Of a stretch of DNA of 47,014 nt, positions 23,776-31,344 are shown piece after piece; the stretch's first letter is position 1; each line of letters starts with the position of its first letter. Source of the stretch: Agromyces binzhouensis (GTDB lineage Bacteria; Actinomycetota; Actinomycetes; Actinomycetales; Microbacteriaceae); contig NZ_SDPL01000003.1 in NCBI RefSeq assembly GCF_004135055.1, positions 1 through 47,014 on the forward strand, read 5' to 3'. The notes beneath the pieces are model-generated. The model made no database searches. It was not told where the DNA came from and worked only from the letters and a program-made list of their open reading frames with translations. The position numbers were made by a program, and so were the translations under genes.

Positions 23776-24441
23776 TCAGCTCGGCTTCGGGGACCTGGGT
23801 CGTGGCCGGGTCAGGGCCCGTTGCTCGGGGAACCTCCAGCCGAGGAGGACGGCGATCAGGCGAACCACGGTCGTCACGCCGACGCAGATCAGGCCGGCGA
23901 TGGGCACCGGAGTGCCGAACTCGGTCAGGAACACGAGCACGCCCACCCCGGACCCTGCGGCGACAGCGTAGAGCGTCCCGATCTGGAGGAACGAGACCGG
24001 CAGGCCCAGGAAGACATCCCGCAGCAGTCCCCCGCCGATCGCGCCGATGACGCCGACGACGAGCGCGCCGACCTCGCCGACGCCGAGCGACAACGCCTTG
24101 GAGGCGCCGATCGCGCCGAACAGTCCCATCACGACGGCATCGAGCACGGTGATGACCCAGCCGACGTGAGCGAGCAGGTGCTGGAGGATCATTCCGAGGA
24201 TGGCCGAGCCGCCGGCGACGACCAGGTACCAGTTCATCCAGATGACGACGGGCGGCTGGTCGAGGACGATGTCGCGCAGCAGGCTGCCCCCGAGCGCGAC
24301 CACCAGCCCGATGACGAGGACGCCGAGCACGTCGATGCGACGGTTCCTGTGTTCAGCCGCGAAGAGGGCGCCCTGGAGGCCGCCCAGACCCGCGGCGAGC
24401 AGCTCCACCCACAGCGAGACCTGGAACGGTGCGAGGTTCAT
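23776..24441 (-). CDS. TRIC-type (UPF0126) cation channel family membrane protein
   Basis: This is a 221-residue protein with about seven hydrophobic helices and an internal repeat. Each half carries the family signature (GGSLLRDIVLDQPP near residue 52 and GGGLLRDVFLGLPV near residue 136). Bacterial members are homotrimeric potassium/cation-permeable channels. The basic tail TRPRPRSPKPS is probably cytoplasmic. It lies 14 bases before the MerR-GyrI gene, whose ribosome site overlaps this stop, so the two may be co-transcribed. A strong terminator separates it from the upstream hydrolase gene. Confidence 0.92.
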   Translation of the reverse strand: MNLAPFQVSLWVELLAAGLGGLQGALFAAEHRNRRIDVLGVLVIGLVVALGGSLLRDIVLDQPPVVIWMNWYLVVAGGSAILGMILQHLLAHVGWVITVLDAVVMGLFGAIGASKALSLGVGEVGALVVGVIGAIGGGLLRDVFLGLPVSFLQIGTLYAVAAGSGVGVLVFLTEFGTPVPIAGLICVGVTTVVRLIAVLLGWRFPEQRALTRPRPRSPKPS

Positions 24442-24463
24442 CCGGATACGCCCCCTTGGTCGC

Positions 24464-24502
24464 CCGGGGTCGGCTCGCTCCGGGTGAGCGAACCGACCCC
24501 GG
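24464..24502 (-). terminator. Long stem-loop terminator of the hydrolase gene
   Basis: A 17-base arm (24464-24480) and its near-perfect complement (24486-24502, one mismatch) enclose a 5-base loop, 15 bases after the stop of the alpha/beta hydrolase gene at 24518. There is no U-tract. It isolates the GntR-controlled hydrolase from the TRIC gene. Confidence 0.85.
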
Positions 24503-24517
24503 AGGTCAGCGACGACG

Positions 24518-25219
24518 TCAGCGCGCCGCGCTGCGCTCGGCTGCGGTGACGATGACGTCGGCGACCACCTCGGCCTGGGAGATGAACGCCGCGTGGCTGC
24601 CCGGGACGTCGGTGATGTCGGCGCCGATGCGCGTGGCCATGTGCTGGAGCATGGCCTGGTCGAACGCCTTGTCCTCGGTCGCGATCACGGCCCAGCTCGG
24701 CTTGTCCCGCCACGCGGCCACGGTCACCGGGGTCCCGAACACAGCCATGTCGACGGGCACCTGGCTGTCGGCGAGGAAGGCGGCCTCGGCCTCGCTGAGG
24801 TCTGCGGCGAAGCCGGCGTGGAACGCGTCGCGGTTGAGGTAGCCGTACCCGTCGTCGCCGACGTCGATGACGAACTCGGGCGTGGGCGCGAACCCCTCGT
24901 ACTGCTGAGCGGAGGTCTCGCCGGCGTCGGGCGCCAGCGCGGACACGTACACCAGGCCGGCGACCTTGGGATGGACGCCCGCCTCGGTGATGACGGTGCC
25001 GCCCCACGAGTGGCCCACGAGGATCGTCGGCCCGTCCTGGAGGTCGAGCACCCGGTTGGTCGCCGCCACGTCGGCCTCGAGCGAGGTGAGCGGATTCTGC
25101 ACGATCGACACCCGGTAGCCGCGAGCGGTCAGCAGATCGTAGACGTGGCGCCATCCGGATCCATCGGCGAACGCCCCATGCACGAGGACGACGTTGGTGA
25201 TGTCGTGTTCGGTGTTCAT
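24518..25219 (-). CDS. Alpha/beta hydrolase (salicylate/methylketone-esterase-like group)
   Basis: This is a 233-residue cytoplasmic serine hydrolase. Features are NVVLVHGAFADGSGWRHVYD (oxyanion region), TILVGHSWGG (nucleophile Ser in GHSWG), GLVYVSALAPDAGE, the acid region WAVIATEDKAF, and the His in VPGSHAAFISQ. This layout is typical of the small AB-hydrolase group often annotated as hydrolase of unknown substrate. The ATG has GGAAGAGAC upstream. It is divergent from a GntR regulator across 150 bases holding two identical AT-rich palindromes, so it is the likely target of that repressor. Confidence 0.92.
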   Translation of the reverse strand: MNTEHDITNVVLVHGAFADGSGWRHVYDLLTARGYRVSIVQNPLTSLEADVAATNRVLDLQDGPTILVGHSWGGTVITEAGVHPKVAGLVYVSALAPDAGETSAQQYEGFAPTPEFVIDVGDDGYGYLNRDAFHAGFAADLSEAEAAFLADSQVPVDMAVFGTPVTVAAWRDKPSWAVIATEDKAFDQAMLQHMATRIGADITDVPGSHAAFISQAEVVADVIVTAAERSAAR

Positions 25220-25285
25220 GTCTCTTCCTTCGGTAGCGGCCGTTCGGCCGGTGGGATGCGGTCATGCGATGTAACAGCGGCGATG

Positions 25286-25299
25286 TGCAATATATTGCA
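25286..25299. promoter_or_regulatory. GntR-type operator 1
   Basis: TGCAATATATTGCA is an exact 14-base palindrome and strikingly AT-rich in a high-GC region. It lies 66 bases upstream of the hydrolase start, overlapping a possible -10 (TATATT), and shares its core with the second site 72 bases away. Confidence 0.85.
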
Positions 25300-25358
25300 T
25301 GTTGCCGATGACCGCGTCAACCGGCGAAGCGGACTTGCAACCCGGGCCTGGAGTGTGG

Positions 25359-25370
25359 GCAATATATTGC
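25359..25370. promoter_or_regulatory. GntR-type operator 2, abutting the gntR start codon
   Basis: GCAATATATTGC is repeated here and followed directly by the ATG of the GntR gene. No Shine-Dalgarno sequence fits between the palindrome and the ATG. The site would let the regulator repress its own expression. Confidence 0.85.
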
Positions 25371-26030
25371 ATGCCGATTCCCCGGAGTGTCCCCGGTGTC
25401 GACCGCTCGCTGCTGCGCGACGACGTGTTCCGGCGGCTCCGGGACGCCATCGTCGACGGCACGTTCCTGCCCGGCGAACAGCTGAAGGACGCAGACCTCG
25501 CGGAGTGGCTCGGCGTCAGCCGAACTCCGGTTCGCGAAGCACTCCTTCGTCTCGGCGCGAGCGGACTCGTGGTCGCGGTTCCCGGACGATCCACCACGGT
25601 CAGCGCCATCGACCCGAAGGCCGTCAGAGACGCACGCGACGTGGTCGCCGCCATGCACGTGCTGGTCGCACGAGAGATGGCGGGCAACCTGTCCGATGCC
25701 GACGTGGCGCGCATGCGCGAAGCGAACGACCGCTTCGCCCGGGCCGTGAGCGCCGGCGACACCGCCGCCGCGCTCGACGCCGACGACGAGTTGCACGCGA
25801 TCCCGGTGTCGGTCCTCGGGAATCGCGCCATCGAGTCGGTGCTCGACCAGTTCGGCCCCGTCGTGCGTCGAGCGGAACGCGAACGCTTCGCGGCAGGCGG
25901 GCAGGACACGATCGAACGGCATGAGCGGCTGATCCAGCTCCTCGCCGGCGGCGACGCCGAGCGGGCGTCGGAGCTCACCTTCGAGATCTGGCACAGCCTG
26001 CCGGCGGAGCGCACCACTCCCCCTGGGTGA
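25371..26030 (+). CDS. GntR-family (FadR-type) transcriptional regulator
   Basis: This is a regulator of about 219 residues. The winged helix contains LRDDVFRRLRDAIVDGTFLP and ADLAEWLGVSRTPVREALLR, and an FCD-type all-helical effector domain follows (DARDVVAAMHVLVAREMAG to the end). The ATG at 25371 is immediately downstream of an operator copy and lacks a ribosome site. The upstream in-frame ATG at 25299 also directly follows an operator copy and would add 24 residues of low-complexity sequence. The true start is therefore open. It probably represses itself and the divergent hydrolase. About 80 bases of spacer follow before the FAD oxidoreductase region. Confidence 0.9.
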   Translation: MPIPRSVPGVDRSLLRDDVFRRLRDAIVDGTFLPGEQLKDADLAEWLGVSRTPVREALLRLGASGLVVAVPGRSTTVSAIDPKAVRDARDVVAAMHVLVAREMAGNLSDADVARMREANDRFARAVSAGDTAAALDADDELHAIPVSVLGNRAIESVLDQFGPVVRRAERERFAAGGQDTIERHERLIQLLAGGDAERASELTFEIWHSLPAERTTPPG

Positions 26031-26113
26031 CCGCTTCGCCCAGCGTCAGGTCAGGTCGACCGCGCCCTACCCGAACCTGGCTGCGCGTCGTGCGTCGCGC
26101 GTCGCGCGCTCGA

Positions 26114-26155
26114 TCAGTTCACGAATCTGGGGAACGAGCTCGCGAACGTCGTCAT
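26114..26155 (-). other. 13-codon stub after the TmsA-like gene (lost methyltransferase start)
   Basis: The stop of the FAD oxidoreductase overlaps an ATG (ATGA) whose first codons ATGACGACG equal those of the methyltransferase gene at 22167. After MTT the frame diverges and stops at 26114. About 30 bases around this junction are identical to the tmsA-remnant/tmsB junction at 22.16 kb, so this marks where a downstream tmsB gene has been lost. Confidence 0.7.
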
Positions 26156-27543
26156 CGTCGTTGCACCGCCTTCGCGTAGAGGTCGAGGAACCGCGAGTCG
26201 GGGTCGTAACGCCGCTTCGCGGCGCGATAGGCATCGCCGCCGTAGAGCTCGTCGAACTCGTCGCGCGGGTAGAAGGAGTCGGAGTACAGCGACTTGTGTC
26301 CGTCGAGCTCGCTCACCTTGTGCTCGATCAGCCGGTTCGTCGCGCCCTCGGTCGCGCCGACGGGCACGGTCGACCAGAAGCCGACGTTGACGTAGGTGCG
26401 GTGCGGCTCGAGCGGGTACAGCGGCCAGTCGGCGTCGTCGCGCGGTCGCAGCGGGCACAGCCAGATCGGCTCGATCGGCACCTCGGCGAGGAACCAGTCG
26501 AGGAACTCCGCGGTCCGCTCGATCGGGATCTCGACGTCCTGGATGACCCGCTCACGCGGCGGACGGCCCCGGAGCCGTTCGATGCGGTTGCCGATGTCGA
26601 ACCGCCGTTCGAGCTTCATGAGCTTCCAGTACGCGCTGCTGCGCCGGTAGCGCCGCGGCCAGAGCCGGCGAACGAGCGGATGCTGCGCGCCGAACGCCTG
26701 CGAGCACCAGAACCAGTCGGCGTCCCACCGCCACAGGTAGTCGTGGATCGTGAGCCGGTCGTGCGTCGCGCCATCCGCATGCTGGATGGAGCGGTAGAAG
26801 ACGCGCTGGCCGGTGTAGTCGCTGGTGGGGCCGGATGCCTCGGTCTGCACGCCCACGCAGAGGTAGCTCTCGTCGGCGCTGAAGACGACCCCGTCGAGGT
26901 AGTCGACGCGGGTGCCGTCGTCGAGGGTGCCGGTCTCGACGATGCGGTCCATCGTGTCGATGAGGTCGGCGAGGGCATGGAACCGCAGGTGCGTGAGCGC
27001 GACGAACGGCTCGACGGGCTCCAACTCGATGCGCAGGCGCACGGCGTAGCCGAGCGTGCCGTAGGAATTCGGGAACGCGCGGAACAGGTCGGCGTGCTCC
27101 GACGGCGATGCGGTCACGACCTCGCCGGCGCCGGTGAGGATGTCGAGCTCCAGGACCGACTCGTGCGGCAACCCGCTGCGGAACGACGTCGACTCGATCC
27201 CGAGTCCCGTCACCGCGCCGCCGAGCGTGATGGTCTTCAACTGCGGCACCACCAGCGGGGCCAACCCGTGGGGCAGCGTCGCCGCGACGAGATCCTCGTA
27301 CGTGCACATGCCGGCCACGTCGGCCGTCCGCGCCTCCACGTCGACTGCGATGACCTGCGTCAGCCCCGACGTGTCCAGGCCCCGCGCCTCGACCCGGTCG
27401 CGCGACCGGAACAGGTTCGACGTGGGCTTGGCCAGCCGCACCGTCGCCGTGGCGGGCACGGCCCGGTAGCTCGCCAACAGGCGCTCCACGCCATCGGCGT
27501 GAGCGGCCCGTGCGTCAATCGCGTCGGTCGCAGGAGCGGACAC
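26152..27543 (-). CDS. FAD-binding oxidoreductase (TmsA-like, 10-methyl fatty acid synthesis)
   Basis: This is a 463-residue FAD_binding_4 (PCMH/DCR24-like) protein. The flavin-binding segment runs from about residue 60 to 165 (VDVEARTADVAGMCTYEDLV, PQLKTITLGGAVTGLGIES, FPNSYGTLGYAVRLRIELEP). A C-terminal substrate domain ends DSRFLDLYAKAVQRR. In mycobacteria and other actinobacteria such proteins reduce the 10-methylene acyl intermediate made by the partner methyltransferase, giving 10-methyl stearate-type lipids. The expected partner is absent just downstream (only a stub remains) but present at 20806-22167. The GTG start sits a few bases after a TAACGT hexamer, so the mRNA may be leaderless. 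Confidence 0.87.
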   Translation of the reverse strand: MSAPATDAIDARAAHADGVERLLASYRAVPATATVRLAKPTSNLFRSRDRVEARGLDTSGLTQVIAVDVEARTADVAGMCTYEDLVAATLPHGLAPLVVPQLKTITLGGAVTGLGIESTSFRSGLPHESVLELDILTGAGEVVTASPSEHADLFRAFPNSYGTLGYAVRLRIELEPVEPFVALTHLRFHALADLIDTMDRIVETGTLDDGTRVDYLDGVVFSADESYLCVGVQTEASGPTSDYTGQRVFYRSIQHADGATHDRLTIHDYLWRWDADWFWCSQAFGAQHPLVRRLWPRRYRRSSAYWKLMKLERRFDIGNRIERLRGRPPRERVIQDVEIPIERTAEFLDWFLAEVPIEPIWLCPLRPRDDADWPLYPLEPHRTYVNVGFWSTVPVGATEGATNRLIEHKVSELDGHKSLYSDSFYPRDEFDELYGGDAYRAAKRRYDPDSRFLDLYAKAVQRR

Positions 27544-27602
27544 ACCCTCACGTTAGACCCGAGGGCGGACTGCCCGCATGGTTCCTCCAACACTCGACAC
27601 GG
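27544..27602 (-). repeat. Upstream region of the TmsA-like gene, homologous to 22254-22310
   Basis: This is the promoter-proximal half of the duplicated tmsA upstream region. The block TGCCCGCATGGTTCCTCC is shared with the copy at 22.28 kb; the rest is about three-quarters alike by eye. It probably carries the promoter for the FAD oxidoreductase. Confidence 0.75.
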
Positions 27603-27644
27603 CCCTCCCACCCCACCCCGCGCAAGACATTCCGGCCGTGGTAG

Positions 27645-27871
27645 ATGCGCAACGAGGAGGACCAGTTCGACATACGCCATGGCTTCCTCGTCTTCGGCTG
27701 GTTTGAGTCGCCTAGCCTGAAGCCCTCACCGATCGGCTGCGCGAAGTCGAGGCGATCGTCGCCGTCGGACACCTTCTGCTCGCCGCGCCGGACCGGTTCG
27801 GCGCGGACTACGACGCACGCGTGCTCGAGTCGCGCCAGATGCAGGTCGCAGCGGCGGTGGACTTGCCATGA
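27645..27871 (+). pseudogene. C-terminal remnant of an LLM-class flavin oxidoreductase
   Basis: Two frame-shifted pieces resemble the last about 75 residues of the LLM oxidoreductase at 9045-10070. The first, RNEEDQF near 27648, matches RDESDQF. The second is an open stretch after a stop, from about 27716 to the TGA at 27869-27871, reading LREVEAIVAVGHLLLAAPDR then FGADYDARVLES. There is no start codon and most of the gene is missing. It lies just outside the defence island, between the TmsA-like gene's upstream region and the ClpC/KAP gene. The following 119 bases (27872-27990) show nothing recognisable. Confidence 0.8.
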
Positions 27872-27990
27872 GCGATGGCCAAATCAGTTGGCGCGGCGCT
27901 CGCGGGCATGCTCCGCGACGACTCAAGCGAGCGAAAGTCGAGCGCCAGACCTCCCTCTCTCACGCTGATCCGATGGAATCGTGACCGGGG

Positions 27991-30909
27991 TCAGCTATTC
28001 GAGGCGCCGACCGAATCCTCCGCGGCCACCGTTACCGAAGCCTCAGTGTCCGCCGCTCCCAACACATCACTACTCCGATCAGGCGCCGCTGAGGACAGCG
28101 GATGGCTGAGCAGCTGACGCCGAAGGGCACGCCGAGTGTTGCTATTGCCGACGCCCCGCAACAGGCTTACAAACCGCTCGTTGTTCGCGAGCGCGGGGTA
28201 GGACGCCGGCAGGGCTTCCTCGACCGAAGCGAGGTCGATGGTGACGTTGATGCCGGCAGCTCGTCGAGGAGGGGCCAGGCCCCGTCCGCGAAACAAGCGC
28301 CCGGCAATGCTCCACCAACGATCGTCGACTTCCGGCGTGTCTGAGGCCAGCTTTTTCACAGCCGCGTAATCGAGGAAGTCCCCGATCGGATCCTCACCAG
28401 AGGCATCGTTCACGAGCACATCGTAGAATGTGGGGTAGATATGCTGGACCAGAGTCGATGTGAAAACATGGCTGTGGTCGAGTGGCGCATCGTGCCATCT
28501 CGGATTGAGATTTGTCTCTAGAACAAAGCTATTGATGATTCGTTTGATTCGTCGTGGATTTCGAAGAGTATGCTCGGCCAACACTTCCATGATGTTCTCA
28601 TCCACCAATTGCGAGGTGGCCGACTCCTCTGCGTAGCCACGAATAAGTTGTCGAGTAGTCTCCATGCTGGGCGGGGGGACGCGATAAGTCACTTGTACGA
28701 TCTTCTCTAGATAGGCCCTCCCAATCTGAGATTCAGCGGCAACACCACTCGCAACGGCCTCGGCCACCCGCGACATGTCACAGGCGATAACAAAGACCAG
28801 GCCCGGCACATCGAGATACAGCTTCATCGCCTCACAGACCCCGACCACAGACAAGTCAGAACATCGATCGAGATCGTCTACAAAAACAACCATCGCACGA
28901 TTAGCTTGTCCACCCTTCGCGTCCGCCTCCACCCAATCCTCAAGCAGGCCTCCGATCGTCTGCCGCAATTCGTTGCGCAACTCGGGATTTACGCCAGCTT
29001 GGTCCCAAAGATTGTCAACCATGCGCCCGACGCCAAAGAAGTTGCCGAGGATGGCGCTGAAGATTCGAACAATCAAGGAAACGTGACCCTTTCGGGCAAG
29101 TTCACGAGTCCAGCGACGAAGAAGGAAGGGGTCCATCTTCACGAGAACCGATTTTACAAGGCTCTCAAGAGAGTTGGCCCCCGATGCGGTCCAAGCGTTG
29201 TATTCGACAGTGACAGTTCGTTCATCGCGAACATGCTCTTGTATCTGCCGAAGAAGGGTGCTCTTGCCAACACCCCAATTCCCGTCGATGGCTAGAACGA
29301 ACGGGGCGGAAGCTCGCGATGTGCTCAATATCGCTGCCAGCCGGGTCGCGATATCCCCGCTGCCGAGCAAGTCGCTCGTCCCAGCCGGTACGGGTTGATC
29401 GTTCAGGATCCTATACGCGTCCACTCCGGTCTTCCACTCGCCACGAGCCAGCCCCATGTGACGCTCCATCGCAACTTGCAGCCTTCGCTGCGCGATGCCT
29501 GTTCGCTCGGCAACGAGTTCGATGATGATTTGCTCATCCACGACAGCGTTTGCGATTCCCGAATCACCCCGGCGCCAGCGCTCCTCAGCCTCCTTCCGCG
29601 ACGCGATCATCGCACGCTCCTCGTCCCGATAGGCCGCTGCCTGCGAAAAGTCCTGGTCTTGGATCGCCCTCTCCTTCTGCTCTCTCAGATCGGAAATACG
29701 AGCCTCCAGGTCACGCAAGTCGCGCGGCATACCAGATCGCCGAAAGTCGACGATTGCGCACGCGCTATCAATTAGTCCGGCCACGGCGTCCAGCAGGTCC
29801 AGATCGCCCATAAACTGCTCGCCCAGAATGGCGGCGACTAGAACCGCGTTATCGGAGATGCTGACGTGGTTGTGAGCCTCATACTGGTCTCTCTGCGACT
29901 TGATATAGCCGACTGCATCGTCCACCGATGCCTCATCCATGGGCATCGACTCGAACCGGCGTCCGATGGCGTCCCCACGAACGTACTCGCGGTAGTCCTC
30001 CTCAGTCATTGCGGTTACGACTTGTACCGAGCCATCCATCAGACCCTCGCGAAGGCTCTTGGCCAGTTCCTTCAGCACCCCGTCTTGGCTCGTAAACAGG
30101 TGCACGAAGTCCGGAACGTGAAGAACTAATCCACCGCTCGTTCGCGCCGTCTCTATTGCATGGAGCAACTCGCCCTGACTCTGCGAGATCAGCGAGTGCG
30201 GCATTAGCTGATACAGGCCCCGTGCTGAAACCTCTCTCGGCACCTCGCCTTTCGCGATCATATCTGCCAATGCCATTGCCATCGAATTCGAGTCGACGCG
30301 ATTTTCTGCAATGAGCACAGCACTGTTTCGATCCCTGCGGCTGAGTATCGAGGCGATCTTCCTCACCACCCGAGCCTGGGTTCTCGGATACCACCCTTGC
30401 TCTGGCGAGCGCACTGTCGCAATTAGGTCAATCAGAGGTCCGCCGGCACTTCCCGGGGGCGGTGGTGCGCTGATTGAGTTCGCCAATAGAGCCTTCACAG
30501 CGCCCCGCGCTTCAACGAGGTCGACATCAAAGTGGCGCAGCACGCGCGCACCCGAGCTTTCATCCTCGCGCATCAGCCCCAATAGGATGTGCTCGGTCCC
30601 GATATAATTGTGTCCGAGATACAACGCTTCCCGGAGCGCAAGTTCGAGCGTCTTCTTCGCGCGCTTCGTGAAAGGCACCTGGTCGGGCGTTGGAGCTTCT
30701 CCAGGCGGGACCATTTCTCGTATCGCCGATCTTGCAGACTCGAGCGCGACCCCGAGATCGTTGAGCACCCGGGCCGCGACTCCTTGTCGTTCGTCAATGA
30801 GTCCCAGAAGAATGTGTTCTGTCCCAATATAGGGATGGTGCATCATTCTGGATTCTTCTTGAGCCAGTACGATGACGCGGCGAGCCCGGTCAGTGAATCG
30901 CTCGAACAA
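27991..30909 (-). CDS. ClpC-like N-domain/degenerate D1 fused to KAP P-loop NTPase
   Basis: This 972-residue protein has a composite layout. Residues 1-143 are two Clp-N repeats almost identical in pattern to actinobacterial ClpC (FERFTDRARRVIVLAQEES; HNYIGTEHILLGL twice in variant form). Residues about 160-480 align with the ClpC D1 ATPase and middle region (RVVRKIASILSRRDRNSAVL, RRFESMPMDEASVDDAVGYI, DFSQAAAYRDEERAMI). The D1 Walker A (GEPGVGKT in ClpC) has become ENRVDSNS and Walker B has become HVPDFVHL, so D1 cannot use ATP. In place of D2 there is a KAP-type NTPase, with Walker A GNWGVGKST at 543-551, Walker B VVFVDDLDR at 674-682, and the KAP-like YLEKIVQVTYRVPPP and NPRRIKRIINSF. A TTG start has GAGGAGG seven bases upstream. 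It lies downstream of the TIR gene and has low GC. It is probably a defence ATPase/scaffold; function unproven. Confidence 0.85.
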   Translation of the reverse strand: MFERFTDRARRVIVLAQEESRMMHHPYIGTEHILLGLIDERQGVAARVLNDLGVALESARSAIREMVPPGEAPTPDQVPFTKRAKKTLELALREALYLGHNYIGTEHILLGLMREDESSGARVLRHFDVDLVEARGAVKALLANSISAPPPPGSAGGPLIDLIATVRSPEQGWYPRTQARVVRKIASILSRRDRNSAVLIAENRVDSNSMAMALADMIAKGEVPREVSARGLYQLMPHSLISQSQGELLHAIETARTSGGLVLHVPDFVHLFTSQDGVLKELAKSLREGLMDGSVQVVTAMTEEDYREYVRGDAIGRRFESMPMDEASVDDAVGYIKSQRDQYEAHNHVSISDNAVLVAAILGEQFMGDLDLLDAVAGLIDSACAIVDFRRSGMPRDLRDLEARISDLREQKERAIQDQDFSQAAAYRDEERAMIASRKEAEERWRRGDSGIANAVVDEQIIIELVAERTGIAQRRLQVAMERHMGLARGEWKTGVDAYRILNDQPVPAGTSDLLGSGDIATRLAAILSTSRASAPFVLAIDGNWGVGKSTLLRQIQEHVRDERTVTVEYNAWTASGANSLESLVKSVLVKMDPFLLRRWTRELARKGHVSLIVRIFSAILGNFFGVGRMVDNLWDQAGVNPELRNELRQTIGGLLEDWVEADAKGGQANRAMVVFVDDLDRCSDLSVVGVCEAMKLYLDVPGLVFVIACDMSRVAEAVASGVAAESQIGRAYLEKIVQVTYRVPPPSMETTRQLIRGYAEESATSQLVDENIMEVLAEHTLRNPRRIKRIINSFVLETNLNPRWHDAPLDHSHVFTSTLVQHIYPTFYDVLVNDASGEDPIGDFLDYAAVKKLASDTPEVDDRWWSIAGRLFRGRGLAPPRRAAGINVTIDLASVEEALPASYPALANNERFVSLLRGVGNSNTRRALRRQLLSHPLSSAAPDRSSDVLGAADTEASVTVAAEDSVGASNS

Positions 30910-31344
30910 GAAACCGCCTCCTCTTCTCGACGCACGCTTCGTCGCCCTGGGCTGATGGGAGAGTCGTCGCTGGATCTATTCTGGAAGGTGCGTTCCGTTC
31001 TACTAGCGCATTGACGAGGCGATTTGAAGGAATGTTCCCTTGGCTCCGAGCCGCTCCGATGCTTGCCCGGTACTGCGTTCGCCGGCAGCGCGCCTCATTC
31101 GCGAACGCGCTTCGCGGCGCCCTCACGTCGTTCGCACGCTTTCGAGCTACTCAACGCGCATCTGCCCGAAATTCAACCGTCGTCGACAAGCCCGGCATTC
31201 TGCGAAGACTCGTTGCGGACGGATCGCCCGTTGGAGCGTAGGAAACGTGGCCCCCTCGTCCGCGCGGGCATGCATCGGCCGCCGCTAGCCAGGGCTCGCT
31301 CAAGACCAGGCTGGCCTCAAACAAGCGTTTCGTACGCCCGGCCC
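30910..31344 (-). other. 435-base gap between the ClpC/KAP and TIR genes
   Basis: No convincing gene, repeat or RNA was seen. Apart from the ribosome site of the ClpC/KAP gene at the left end (GAGGAGG), only arginine/serine-rich chance frames occur. The gap is long enough for a separate promoter for the ClpC/KAP gene, but no clear -35/-10 pair was identified. Confidence 0.5.

Noticed and set aside
27991-30909. Calling the 972-residue protein an ordinary ClpC or ClpB chaperone
   Set aside because: D1 lacks both Walker motifs and no D2 domain is present; the ATPase at residues 540-800 has KAP-family features instead.
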